From Luteimonas sp. FCS-9 (lineage in GTDB: Bacteria; Pseudomonadota; Gammaproteobacteria; Xanthomonadales; Xanthomonadaceae), in NCBI RefSeq assembly GCF_001014645.1, contig NZ_LASZ01000002.1:62001-126000 (forward strand): DNA of 64,000 nt, read 5' to 3'. Position numbers and translations under genes: made by a program. The first letter of the stretch is position 1; each line of letters begins with the position of its first letter. Positions 55,227 through 63,543 of this stretch are shown here, piece by piece. Under the pieces are notes generated by a model. The model worked only from the letters and a program-made list of their open reading frames with translations, was not told the origin of the DNA and ran no database searches.

Positions 55227-57509
55227 TCAGTCGCGCGGACGCAGCGGCTGCAGCGCGCGAAAGCGGCGGCCGTACTCGTCGGTCAGCTGGCGCGCTTCCT
55301 GGGGATTGCGCACGATCGTCGGCGTCAGCAGGACGATGACTTCGCTGCGTTCGTTGCTCGTCGCCTGCGACCCGAACAGGCTGCCGATCACCGGGATCCG
55401 GCTCAAGCCGGGAATGCCCGAGGACGACCTCGACACCTCGTCGCGGATCAGGCCAGCCAGCATGACCGTGTCGCCGGCCTGCACCGCGGCCTCGGTCTTC
55501 AGCCGTCGGGTATCGATGCGCACGTTGCCCAGCTCGTCGGCGGTGTTCTGCGGCTGGGGCGAGCTGACCTCCTGCACGATGTCCAGGAACACCATGCCGT
55601 CGCGGGTCACGCGCGGACGAACCTTCAGGATCGTGCCGGTCTCCAGGTACTGCACGTTGGTGTAGGCACTGTCGCCGAGGATCGGATTGATGCTGCTCGA
55701 CGAGATCGGGATGCTCGCACCGACGTTGAACTCGGCCATCGCGTTGTTGCGCACGAACACCGACGGCGACTGCAGGATGTTGACGTCGGTGACCTCGTCC
55801 AGCGCGCGGATCACCGCCGCCGCATCGTTCTTGACCAGCGACCAGGCGAGGCCCGGTCCCGACACGCCGCCGATGCTGGCGCCGAGCGTGCTCCAGCGGC
55901 TGGGGCCGCTGACGCCGGGATCTCCGCCCGGCGGTCCGAACACCGGCAGGTTGTTGTCGGTCATCCCCTTCTCGATGAACCAGTTGACGCCGTATTCGAG
56001 CTCGCCGCGCAGCAGCACCTCCACCACCTGCGCCTCGATGTGCACCTGCGCGGGCATCACGTCGAGCCGCTCGACGACGTCGCGGATCGAGCGCCACGCG
56101 GCCGGGGTTGTGCGCACCAGCAGCGTGTTGGTCTCGTCGACCGCCGACACGCCGACGCGGTCGCCGCCGACCTCCAGCGTCACGCTGCTGGGCCCGTCCT
56201 GGCGCTCGTCGAGCTGCATCTGGCCGATGTCGCCGCCGCTGCCGCCGCCACCGCGCATGCCGCCGCGGCCGCCGCCCATGCCCGAGCTGCTGCCCAGGCC
56301 GCCCGTCGTCGAATCGAATCCGCCGCGGCCGCCCGACGTGCCGCCGTCGAGACCGCCGCTGCGCAGCGTGTTGCCGCTCAGTCCCGGCATCAGCGAGGCG
56401 CCGTCCTGGCCGCTGCTGCTGCCACCGCTGCCGCCGAACACCTCCGACAGCCGCTGCGCGAGCTCGCGTGCCTTGATGAACTTCAGTTCGTGCGAGAACA
56501 GCCGCGGTTCCTGGCCGGCGTTGTCGATGCGCTCGAGCCACTGCTGGATCTCGCCCAGGTAGTCGGCCTGCGGCGTGATGACCAGCACCGCGTTCGCGCC
56601 CTCGAGCGGCATGAAGCGGAACATGCCCGAGACCGGCGATTCGCTGTCCTGGCCGAACACCTTTTCCAGGTCCGCGACCACTTGCGTGGCCTTGCCCGAC
56701 TGCAGCGGGAACACGCCGACCGACATGCCCGACAGCCAGTCGACGTCGAAGATCTCGATCGTGCGCAGGTAGTTGTCGAGCTCGGACCGGCTGCCCGAGA
56801 TCGTGATGACGTTGCGCGCGTTGTCGGCGCCGACGATCGCGTTGGGCCGCGCGTACGGTTCGAGCACCTTCTCCATCTCGGTCGCCGAGATGTAGCGCAG
56901 CGGCACGGTGCGCACCTCGAAGCCGCGCGCCGCACCGGTCCCGCCGGTGCGCGGCGCGACCGTGCCGGTGGCGAGCGCGGTGTCGGCGGGCACGATGTTG
57001 TAGCGGCCGTCGCTGTAGATCATCCGGGCGTTGTTCCAGCCCAGCACCATCTCCAGCAGGCTCAGCGCCTGCGCCGCGCTCACCGGCTTGGGCGTGGCCA
57101 GCGTGACCGTGCCCTGCACTTCCGGCGCGATGACGTAGTTCTGGCCGAGCATGTCGCCGAGGATCGCCTTGGCGACCGCGTGGACCGACTCGCCCTCGAA
57201 ATTGAACGAGGCCTGCCCGGTCGTGCCGCCGCCGAGCGTCGGCGGCGGCGCGGCCGCGGCGCCCTGGTTGATGACCGTGCCGCTGCCGCGACGGATCTGC
57301 GGCCGCGGCCGGTCGTCGTCGTCGACCAGCGGCTGCACGCGCGGCCCGTCGGCGACGCCGGTGGCATCGGCCTCCACCCCCTGGCGCAGGTCGGCATCGC
57401 GACGCAGGGTCGGCGGCGGCGCGCTGGCGCAACCGGCGAGCAGTGCGATGCAGGTGCCGATCGCGATCGTCCTGAACGGAAGGGCTGGCGTCATCGAAAG
57501 AGGCTTCAT
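55227..57509 (-). CDS. gspD: type II secretion secretin GspD (XpsD-like lipoprotein)
   Basis: 760 residues with a lipobox LLAGC (Cys27), as in XpsD of Xanthomonas (about 759 residues). N0 and N1-N3 domains (about 95-440) precede a glycine-rich insert (about 370-450, GGSGGSSS and GGGRGGMRGGGGSGG). The secretin domain (about 500-745) has VHIEAQVVEVLLRGELEYGVNWF, VNILQSPSVFVRNNAMAEFNVG and GIPGLSRIPVIGSLFGSQ. It forms the outer-membrane channel of the T2SS. Start at ATG 57509; another in-frame ATG at 57494 would also work. Last gene of the gsp series. Confidence 0.96.
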   Translation of the reverse strand: MKPLSMTPALPFRTIAIGTCIALLAGCASAPPPTLRRDADLRQGVEADATGVADGPRVQPLVDDDDRPRPQIRRGSGTVINQGAAAAPPPTLGGGTTGQASFNFEGESVHAVAKAILGDMLGQNYVIAPEVQGTVTLATPKPVSAAQALSLLEMVLGWNNARMIYSDGRYNIVPADTALATGTVAPRTGGTGAARGFEVRTVPLRYISATEMEKVLEPYARPNAIVGADNARNVITISGSRSELDNYLRTIEIFDVDWLSGMSVGVFPLQSGKATQVVADLEKVFGQDSESPVSGMFRFMPLEGANAVLVITPQADYLGEIQQWLERIDNAGQEPRLFSHELKFIKARELAQRLSEVFGGSGGSSSGQDGASLMPGLSGNTLRSGGLDGGTSGGRGGFDSTTGGLGSSSGMGGGRGGMRGGGGSGGDIGQMQLDERQDGPSSVTLEVGGDRVGVSAVDETNTLLVRTTPAAWRSIRDVVERLDVMPAQVHIEAQVVEVLLRGELEYGVNWFIEKGMTDNNLPVFGPPGGDPGVSGPSRWSTLGASIGGVSGPGLAWSLVKNDAAAVIRALDEVTDVNILQSPSVFVRNNAMAEFNVGASIPISSSSINPILGDSAYTNVQYLETGTILKVRPRVTRDGMVFLDIVQEVSSPQPQNTADELGNVRIDTRRLKTEAAVQAGDTVMLAGLIRDEVSRSSSGIPGLSRIPVIGSLFGSQATSNERSEVIVLLTPTIVRNPQEARQLTDEYGRRFRALQPLRPRD

Positions 57510-57519
57510 CGACTGGAGT

Positions 57520-58359
57520 CTACGGATCCTGGGCGGGGTTGGACGGCGACGGCTGCCGTTGCTGCTGCTGTTGTTCCTGGCGCAGGCGCGCACGCCGTTC
57601 CTCGATGCGGCGGCGGATCGCCTCGACCTGCGCCTCCGCCGCGCCGGCGGCGCCTTCGACAGCGGCGCCGCCGGCGGCGGCCTCGCCACTTCCCGACGGC
57701 CCACGGTTGCGCGCCTGGGCGCGTCCTGCGTCGCCGGACTGCGGCGTGTCCTGCGGCGGTGGCGGTGCTGGAACGGGCATGCGCCGTGCGTGCAACGGCA
57801 CCGGCACGCCACGGTCCTGCGCGACCGGCGGCGCCATCGGGGTCGGCGGCTGGCCCCCGGTACCGTCGAACACGCGCAGTTCCAGCGTACGCGGGCCTTC
57901 GGGGCCGTTGAACACCACGCTGCGCGCCTCGACGCTACCCAGCACCCAGCCGGGCGTGGCCTGCGGCGCCTCGCCGACGCGCAGGCGGATCGACTCGCCG
58001 CCGCCGCTGGGCTGCAGAATCGCCATCGCGAAGTCGGGCGTGCGCAGCACGCTGGTCAGCACGAAGTCGAAGCCGGGTGCGCCCTCCCCGCCCTCGTCCT
58101 GCGGATCGATGAAGAACGGATGGGGCCGGCGGTCGGCCGAGAACAGCGGCCGCGACGCGATCTCCCCGTACTGCGACAGCGGCGGCTGCGCCGGTACGGC
58201 CGGCAGCGCCTGGCCGGCCGCGGCCGGATCGCTGCCGTCGTCCTCGCGCTGGCCGATCCGCCCGCCGAGCCCGGCCAGCGTCAGCAGCAGGAACGCCAGC
58301 GCCCACGCGGCGACCGCGCCGAGCAGCCAGGTCCGCGGGTTGAAGCGGTCAACCCGCAT
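57520..58359 (-). CDS. xpsN: GspC-like T2SS protein (XpsN)
   Basis: 279 residues: a short cytosolic start, one membrane helix (about 10-32, TWLLGAVAAWALAFLLLTLAGL), a Pro-rich spacer, then the HR-like domain with SQYGEIASRPLFSADRRPHPFF and DFVLTSVLRTPDFAMAIL...IRLRVGEAPQATPGWVLGSVEARSVVF. A long Pro/Ala region and a Gln/Arg-rich C-terminal helix end the protein. In Xanthomonas, XpsN takes the GspC/N place, linking the inner-membrane platform to XpsD; the position just before gspD matches. It has no PDZ domain. Confidence 0.88.
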   Translation of the reverse strand: MRVDRFNPRTWLLGAVAAWALAFLLLTLAGLGGRIGQREDDGSDPAAAGQALPAVPAQPPLSQYGEIASRPLFSADRRPHPFFIDPQDEGGEGAPGFDFVLTSVLRTPDFAMAILQPSGGGESIRLRVGEAPQATPGWVLGSVEARSVVFNGPEGPRTLELRVFDGTGGQPPTPMAPPVAQDRGVPVPLHARRMPVPAPPPPQDTPQSGDAGRAQARNRGPSGSGEAAAGGAAVEGAAGAAEAQVEAIRRRIEERRARLRQEQQQQQRQPSPSNPAQDP

Positions 58360-59002
58360 CGGCGGAACCCTCCGTGGCCGGGGCGCCCCGGGCGGGCGCG
58401 GCGCCCTGGGCCGCCGGACCGGGCAGCACGTAGCCCGACAGGTCGAAGCTCACGTCGACGCCGCCGCTGGCGGTGCCGGCGGCGAGCGTGTGCCGCTGGC
58501 TGAGGATGTTGAGGTTGTCGACGAACAGCCGCGGCGTGCCGGCCTCGAGCGAATGCAGCACCGCGGCGAGTTCGGGCATGCCGCAGCGCAGCCGCACCTG
58601 GACGGTGGCGCGCGGGTAACGCTCGTTGCGGCCGCCAGCCAGCGGCGAGCGGTTGCTGATCGCGCAGCTGCGGTTGCCGGGACTGGCCTCGAGCACCGCG
58701 TTCTCGAGCCGCTGCACCAGCGCCGCGGTCGCCAGCTCGACGCTCGACTGCGGCATGAAGCCGGGGGCGGCCGCCATCGCCTCGCGCGCGCGTTCGAGCT
58801 CGGCGCGCACGCGCGGCGCCTGTTCCAGTTCGCGGCGCACGCGCAGTTCGCGCTCCTGCAGCGTGTCGATGCGCGCACCCAGCTCGCGCATCGGCTGCGT
58901 CCACCACGGATGCAGCAGCACCAGGTAGCCGAGCAGCAGCGCGCCGAGCAGCAGCGCCAGCGCCAGCCAGCGGTCGCGCGCCGGCACCGGGCTATCGGGC
59001 AT
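58349..59002 (-). CDS. gspM: T2SS inner-membrane protein GspM (XpsM)
   Basis: About 217 residues: N-terminal cytosolic tip, one membrane helix (about 14-36, ALALLLGALLLGYLVLLHPWW), a coiled coil (about 40-80, MRELGARIDTLQERELRVRRELEQ) and a ferredoxin-like periplasmic domain (about 90-200, AALVQRLENAVL...LEAGTPRLFVDNLNI). It stabilises GspL in the assembly platform. Two starts exist, 59011 and 59002, both inside the end of gspL. It overlaps xpsN by 11 bp. Confidence 0.88.
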   Translation of the reverse strand: MPDSPVPARDRWLALALLLGALLLGYLVLLHPWWTQPMRELGARIDTLQERELRVRRELEQAPRVRAELERAREAMAAAPGFMPQSSVELATAALVQRLENAVLEASPGNRSCAISNRSPLAGGRNERYPRATVQVRLRCGMPELAAVLHSLEAGTPRLFVDNLNILSQRHTLAAGTASGGVDVSFDLSGYVLPGPAAQGAAPARGAPATEGSADAG

Positions 59003-60180
59003 CGTCGGCACGGGCGGCCTCCTGCGGTGCCGGCGCGGCGGCTGCGGGCGGCGGCGCGAGTTCGGCGGTCAGCGTGAAACGGTCGGAGCGCGTGCGCGGA
59101 TCGTTCTGCAGCGCACCGGCCAGCGCCGGCGAGCGCCACAGCGGCGAGCCCTGCAGGTGACCGACCAGCGCCGAGGCCTCGGTGCTCAGGCCGATCAGCA
59201 GGATCCGGTCGCCCTCGATCGCGGCCTTCTCCAGCGACGTGCTGTCGGGCAGGCGCCGGCTCAGTTCGTCGAGCACGGCGACCGTCGTCGGCCGCGCCGC
59301 GCGCTGCGCCTGCAGGAATGCCATGCCCTCGCGCAGGTCGACCAGTTGCTGGCGCTGCGCCGATGCCGCGCGCGCGCGTCGCCGCGGCGTCGACGGTCGC
59401 CTGCAGTGCGTCGGCCGCCTCGCGGCGGTTCTCGCGCATCTGCCACAGGCCGCCCGTCGCCAGCAGCACCGCGATCGCCGCCAGCAGCCACTGCAGGCGC
59501 CGCTGCGGGTCCTCGCGGCGCCGGCGTCTATCGGCGTCGATCAGGTCGACCCCGAGCGGTCCGTCGTCGTCGGCCAGGTCGATGCCGGCGAGCGTGGGCG
59601 CCAGCGCCCCGAGCGCAGCCAGCTGCGCGTCGATCGTGGTCCGCGGCACCACGACGAGTTCGACGTCGAGCTGTCCCTCGCCGCGGCGCCCCAGCAACCG
59701 GTGGCCGTGGCGCACGTCGCCGACGGCGAACGGTGTCTGCCGGTCGATCTCGAAGCCGAGCACGTCGTGCAGGCGGTCGGCCGCGGCCTCGGGCAACTGC
59801 ATGCGCCGGCGCAGGCCGGTGCGGGCCGGCAGCAGCAGCCAGCGCGGCGTCTCGGCCAGCCGGTCGCCCAGCAGCGGCGCCAGCGGGTCGCCGGCCGGCG
59901 CGGCCAGTTCGGACAACGGCAGCTGCGCGAGTTCCCGGACCCGTCCCGCCTCGTGCAGGGCCAGGCGCAGGACCTCGCCCTGCGGCTGCAGCAGCAGCCG
60001 GCGGCCGGACAGACCGAACGCCTCGCGCACGCGCGCCGGCAACCAGGCCGCGAGCGCCGTGCGCCACCAGGCGAGCGCGGCGCGGGCCCGGGCCCATGTG
60101 CGTCCATCGGGGCGCCAGCCACGGCGCGCCGGCGCCGACGCGGCCGGTGGTGCGGGTGTTGCGGGTGTTGCGGACATCAT
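58992..60180 (-). pseudogene. gspL: T2SS platform protein GspL (XpsL), frameshifted in a CG run
   Basis: The gene is complete apart from one reading-frame break. From ATG 60180 the frame encodes the cytoplasmic actin-like domain (RLLLQPQGEVLRLALHEAG..., PRWLLLPARTGLRRRMQLPEAAADRL, LGFEIDRQTPF) and the membrane helix (WLLAAIAVLLATGGLW, about residues 240-256) up to DAAATRAR. The periplasmic ferredoxin-like domain (QQLVDLREGMAFLQAQ... to ADDAR-stop at 58992) is in another frame. The switch falls in the alternating CG run at 59367-59378, and the total length of 1189 bp is a multiple of 3 plus 1. This is either a real mutation, a phase-variable tract, or a sequencing error; the joined protein would be about 395 residues, the normal size. 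Confidence 0.85.
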
Positions 60181-61019
60181 CGCGGTGAAGCTCCCTCCTC
60201 CCAACGCAGCACGCTGTAAGCCGTGCCCGGTACGGCGCCTGCGCCGGTCCTGACCACTGCCCGCAACCTTGCGCTCCGCTCCCCCTCGAGCCGCGCACGG
60301 CTGTCGATACTATACGTGCCGCTGCCGCCGCCCAGCACCGCGTCGGCGAGCAGCGCGCCGGTGGCCGCACGCGCGGCCAGGATCGGGTCGGCGTCCACGC
60401 CCATCGCCTGCAGCACGACGGCATCGGCGAACTGCGGATCGGGCGCGGGCAGGCGGCCGTGGACGGTCAGATGCGGCGCCGCGGCCTCGAACAGCGCCGG
60501 CGTCATTCCCAGGACCTGCTGGACCTCGGCGACGGTCTCGAACGGCGCGTTCTTGGCGCCGTACGGACGTCCCTGCGCCGCGTAGTCGCCGCTTTCGGCG
60601 CCGCCGACGGCCTGCACCAGATCGTCCTCGTCGCGCCAGTCGACGAGCGCGCCGGCCACGCGGGCCGCCACGTCGGGTTCGGCGCCGACGGTGTGCAGCA
60701 GCGCTGTCAGCAACCCCGCCTCGGCGGCGTTGAGATCGACCTTGCCGGTCTCGTCGACGATGCGGATCTCGACCTCGATGTCGTGGAACCGCCAGGCGTA
60801 GGGCCGCCCGTCGGGCTGCCACTGCAGCGCCGGCTCCGGCGCCACCAGGCGCGTCAGCGCGTACTCCAGCCCGGCGCGCGCGGCCGCATCGCCGACCGTG
60901 CCGCGCGCGAGCACGCGCCCCTGCTGGTTCTCGATGCGGGCGGTCAGCGCGAACGCGCCGACCAGCGCCGACAGCAGCACGATCAGCCACAGCACCAGCA
61001 GCAGCGCCGCGCCGCGCAT
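60177..61019 (-). CDS. gspK: T2SS minor pseudopilin GspK (XpsK)
   Basis: 280 residues with an N-terminal prepilin-like hydrophobic helix right after a very short leader (MRGAALLLVLWLIVLLSALVG), a T2SSK domain with VDLNAAEAGLLTALLHTVG, DWRDEDDLVQAVGGAESGDY (calcium-site type Asp/Glu cluster) and GAKNAPFETVAEVQQVLGM. GspK caps the pseudopilus tip with GspI and GspJ. Start chosen at ATG 61019; a GTG at 61028 overlapping the gspJ stop (GTGA) is an equal alternative. The 3' end overlaps gspL. Confidence 0.93.
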   Translation of the reverse strand: MRGAALLLVLWLIVLLSALVGAFALTARIENQQGRVLARGTVGDAAARAGLEYALTRLVAPEPALQWQPDGRPYAWRFHDIEVEIRIVDETGKVDLNAAEAGLLTALLHTVGAEPDVAARVAGALVDWRDEDDLVQAVGGAESGDYAAQGRPYGAKNAPFETVAEVQQVLGMTPALFEAAAPHLTVHGRLPAPDPQFADAVVLQAMGVDADPILAARAATGALLADAVLGGGSGTYSIDSRARLEGERSARLRAVVRTGAGAVPGTAYSVLRWEEGASPR

Positions 61020-61024
61020 GCCGG

Positions 61025-61663
61025 TCACGGCATCGACTCCGGTGCCGCCTGCCCGGTGCCCTGCGGCAGGGTCACGACGAGCAGCGGCCAGGCGCCGTCG
61101 CGCTCGGTCTCGATCGCGACCTCGACCTGCAGCGGCAACGTTGCCGGCCCCCAGCGTTCGCCCCAGTCGCCGAGCGCGCCGGCGGCATCGAAGCCGCGGT
61201 AACGCAGGCGCAGCGCGGTGAGGTCGTCGATCAACGGCTCGGGCGGGCGCGGCCGGGCGTCCTCGATCGTGCGGCCGCCCAGCACCATCGCGAACGCCGC
61301 GGTCAGGCGTTGCGGCGCACCGTCGTCGTCGACCGCGAGCGTGTGCAGGTGCGGGCCGCCCTGGCCCAGGTAGTCCGGCAGGTCGGCGACGAAGCGCAGC
61401 CGCTGCGGCTCGCCGACGAAGCGCACCGGCTCGCCGGTCGTATCGTCGACCTCGAAGCCGATCTGCAGCGCCGAGGCGATGCGCCGGCGCAGGAAGCCCT
61501 CGACCGCGCGCATGCGCTCGCTGCGCTGGGCCAGGGACTCGCCGCGCTCGACCGTCGCGGTCGCCGCGCGCAGCGTGGTCAGCGCGAGCGCGAGGCCGGC
61601 GGCGAGCAGCGTGGTCGCCACCAGCACCTCGATCAGCGTGAAGCCGCGGGCGCTGCGGTTCAT
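61025..61663 (-). CDS. gspJ: T2SS minor pseudopilin GspJ (XpsJ)
   Basis: 212 residues. The type III prepilin signal is SARG/FTLIEVLVATTLLAAG: cleavage after Gly7 by the prepilin peptidase, mature protein starting with Phe and having Glu5. The rest is the GspJ beta domain (ERMRAVEGFLRRRIASALQI, LRLRYRG near residue 160). It works with GspI and GspK at the pseudopilus tip. Overlaps gspI by 4 bp. Confidence 0.93.
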   Translation of the reverse strand: MNRSARGFTLIEVLVATTLLAAGLALALTTLRAATATVERGESLAQRSERMRAVEGFLRRRIASALQIGFEVDDTTGEPVRFVGEPQRLRFVADLPDYLGQGGPHLHTLAVDDDGAPQRLTAAFAMVLGGRTIEDARPRPPEPLIDDLTALRLRYRGFDAAGALGDWGERWGPATLPLQVEVAIETERDGAWPLLVVTLPQGTGQAAPESMP

Positions 61664-62100
61664 GGCGTCGCCGGGCCGGCCGCGTCGGGCGCACGCAGAC
61701 GCAGCGTGCGCAGCAGCAGCCGCTCGCGCGGGCCGGCCTCGCCCCAGTCCATCGCGAGCGTCAGCTCGAACAGCTGCGGCCCGCCCGGGGACGCCGCCGC
61801 CACCGGCGGCAGGTCGGGATCGACGAACGGCGCGATGTCGAGCGTCCAGCGGTAGCGCCCGTCCTCGAACGTGCCGGTGCTCTGGCCGGGCGCGACCGGG
61901 ATCGAAAGGCCGACGCCGTCGAGCAGCGAGCGCGCATGCAGCGCCGCGCGCCCGGCATCGGCTGCCCAGCGCACCTGCCGGGTGCCGTTGGACAGCGTGC
62001 CCAGCAGCAGCATCAGGCCCAGCCCGAGCACGGCGAAGGCCACGATCACCTCGATCAGCGTGTAGCCCGACTGGCCGCGTCCTGCGCCCGGGCGTCTCAT
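61660..62100 (-). CDS. gspI: T2SS minor pseudopilin GspI (XpsI)
   Basis: 146 residues with the prepilin motif QSG/YTLIEVIVAFAVLGLGL (cleavage after Gly12, Tyr at +1, Glu at +5). The C-terminal part is a small beta domain (RYRWTLDIAPFVDP, LFELTLAMDWGEAG). Start at ATG 62100 overlapping the gspH stop. Assignment to I rather than J or H rests on size, order and the weak beta-domain pattern. Confidence 0.9.
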   Translation of the reverse strand: MRRPGAGRGQSGYTLIEVIVAFAVLGLGLMLLLGTLSNGTRQVRWAADAGRAALHARSLLDGVGLSIPVAPGQSTGTFEDGRYRWTLDIAPFVDPDLPPVAAASPGGPQLFELTLAMDWGEAGPRERLLLRTLRLRAPDAAGPATP

Positions 62101-62621
62101 TGCGCGCTCCTGCCCAGCCGGACCTCGCCGGTGAGCCACGCGACGTCGACCTGCCAGGCCGCGCCGCGCAGCGCCACCCGGATCCGGCCGCCGGTGGCCG
62201 CGCCGTCGGCGAAGAACACGATCGCGCCCTCGCTGGCGGATGCCTGCAGTTCGCGCGCGCCGGTGAACTCGACGTCGAGCCGCTCGGGGATCTCGCCGCG
62301 CCGGCCGTTGGGCGCCTGCCAGGTACGCGCCTGCGGATCGAGCACGAAGCGCTGCGGCTGTCCGGTCGCGATCGCCTGGGTGCGCGTGTAGCGCAATTGC
62401 GCGGCCAGTTCCTTGGCCGTCGACTGCAGCGCGATGCGGTCGAAGCCGCCGCCCATCGCCGCGGCCGCGAGCACGCCGGTCACCGCGATCAGGCCCACGA
62501 CCAGCAGCCCCTCGAGCAGCGAGAAGCCGCGCTGGCGTCCCGGCACCGCGCGCCGGCGGCCGGCGGTCCCGCGGGCCGGAAGCGGGCGCGACGCCGATGG
62601 CCGCGGCCGCCGCAGGCTCAT
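62097..62621 (-). CDS. gspH: T2SS minor pseudopilin GspH (XpsH)
   Basis: 174 residues. An unusually long basic leader (32 residues, many Arg/Pro) precedes the prepilin cleavage motif QRG/FSLLEGLLVVGLIAVTGVL with Glu at +5. The GspH/FimT domain follows (LAAQLRYTRTQAIATGQPQRFVLD). A shorter start inside the leader cannot be excluded but I see no better ATG. It overlaps gspG and gspI by 4 bp each. Confidence 0.9.
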   Translation of the reverse strand: MSLRRPRPSASRPLPARGTAGRRRAVPGRQRGFSLLEGLLVVGLIAVTGVLAAAAMGGGFDRIALQSTAKELAAQLRYTRTQAIATGQPQRFVLDPQARTWQAPNGRRGEIPERLDVEFTGARELQASASEGAIVFFADGAATGGRIRVALRGAAWQVDVAWLTGEVRLGRSAQ

Positions 62622-63052
62622 TCGTAGCGGATGTCCGCGTCGACGCTGTCGCCGCCGGCCTTGCGGTCGGCGCCGAGACTGATGATGTCGAAGGGCTGGC
62701 CGTCGCCCGGCACCCTGAACTCGTAGGGCGTGTTCCAGGGATCGCGCAACTCGCCCTCTTTCGCGTATGGCCCCAGCCAGCCGCCGGCGTCACCGGGCTG
62801 CACGACCAGATCGTTCAGGGCGCTAGGCAGGCGGCCGGTGTCCATCTCGAACTGGTGGACCTTCTCGGCCAGGGTCTGGACCTGCGCCTTGGCCAGGTTG
62901 ACGCGGGCGCGGTCGCCGCCACCGAGGATGCGGCTCGCGGCGAAGGCGACGATGCCGCCGATCAGCACCACCACGAGGATGATCTCGATCAGGCTGAAGC
63001 CGCCCTGTGCCGCCCTGCGGCCCCCGCGATGCGATCGGACGGTGTTGTGCAT
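62618..63052 (-). CDS. gspG: T2SS major pseudopilin GspG (XpsG)
   Basis: 144 residues. Leader of 18 residues, cleavage motif QGG/FSLIEIILVVVLIGGIVAFA, then the GspG domain (AKAQVQTLAEKVHQFEMDTGRLPSALNDLVVQP, GWLGPYAKEGELRDPWNTPYEFRVPG, DIISLGADRKAGG) with the calcium-binding loop near the end. It is the main subunit of the T2SS pseudopilus. The start MHNTVRSHRGG (63052) is chosen; the frame is open upstream but not family-like. First gene of the operon in this window: gspE and gspF are not next to it. Confidence 0.96.
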   Translation of the reverse strand: MHNTVRSHRGGRRAAQGGFSLIEIILVVVLIGGIVAFAASRILGGGDRARVNLAKAQVQTLAEKVHQFEMDTGRLPSALNDLVVQPGDAGGWLGPYAKEGELRDPWNTPYEFRVPGDGQPFDIISLGADRKAGGDSVDADIRYE

Positions 63053-63158
63053 TGGGCCTGCCTCGTCTGGGGTCGAGACCGGATTGTATGCCGCGACCGG
63101 GGCGCGCCGGGAAGCCCCGGCCCCGGGGCCGTCGTGCCGGCCACGCACGGGCACAATT

Positions 63159-63177
63159 GAAAATGATTCGCATTTGA
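63159..63177 (+). promoter_or_regulatory. putative Fur box
   Basis: GAAAATGATTCGCATTTGA, with the internal palindrome AAATG-N5-CATTT, resembles the Fur consensus GATAATGATAATCATTATC in its first half. It lies 43 bp ahead of the DUF3649/PepSY gene pair, proteins tied to iron uptake, and faces gspG on the other side. The match is partial. Confidence 0.65.
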
Positions 63178-63219
63178 TATCATGTGCAGTCCGCGCTCCC
63201 ATTCAGACGCCTGCCCGCG

Positions 63220-63543
63220 ATGTCCACCCCATCCCCGATCCCCGTCCGGTCACCGCGCGACCGGACGGCCGCGGTCGCCCGCCTGGACGTGCTGTGCCGC
63301 GTCCTGGTCGCCGTACCCGGCAACTACGCGGCCACCTCGCTGGTGGTGATCGCGATCGCGCGGCTGCTGCCCGGCGGCGCGCTGCCGGCCGCACTGACCG
63401 CCACGCTGCTGTCGTTCGCACTGTTCGCGGCCGGTGTGATGGCCACGTTCGCTGCGCGCGACGGCCTGCGGGCAGGGGCATGGCTGGCCGGCATCGCAGC
63501 GGCCGCCGGCGGCCTGGTCGCGCTGACCGGGGCGCCGGCATGA
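63220..63543 (+). CDS. DUF3649 membrane protein (iron-uptake associated)
   Basis: 107 residues with three hydrophobic segments (about 38-55, 58-80, 85-105): VPGNYAATSLVVIAIARLLPGG, a DUF3649 signature. Genes of this family regularly precede a PepSY-type protein and TonB-dependent siderophore receptors, which fits the Fur-like site upstream and the overlapping PepSY gene downstream. The start ATG 63220 has no visible Shine-Dalgarno; a GTG at 63184 would be an alternative. Function is unknown. Confidence 0.8.
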   Translation: MSTPSPIPVRSPRDRTAAVARLDVLCRVLVAVPGNYAATSLVVIAIARLLPGGALPAALTATLLSFALFAAGVMATFAARDGLRAGAWLAGIAAAAGGLVALTGAPA

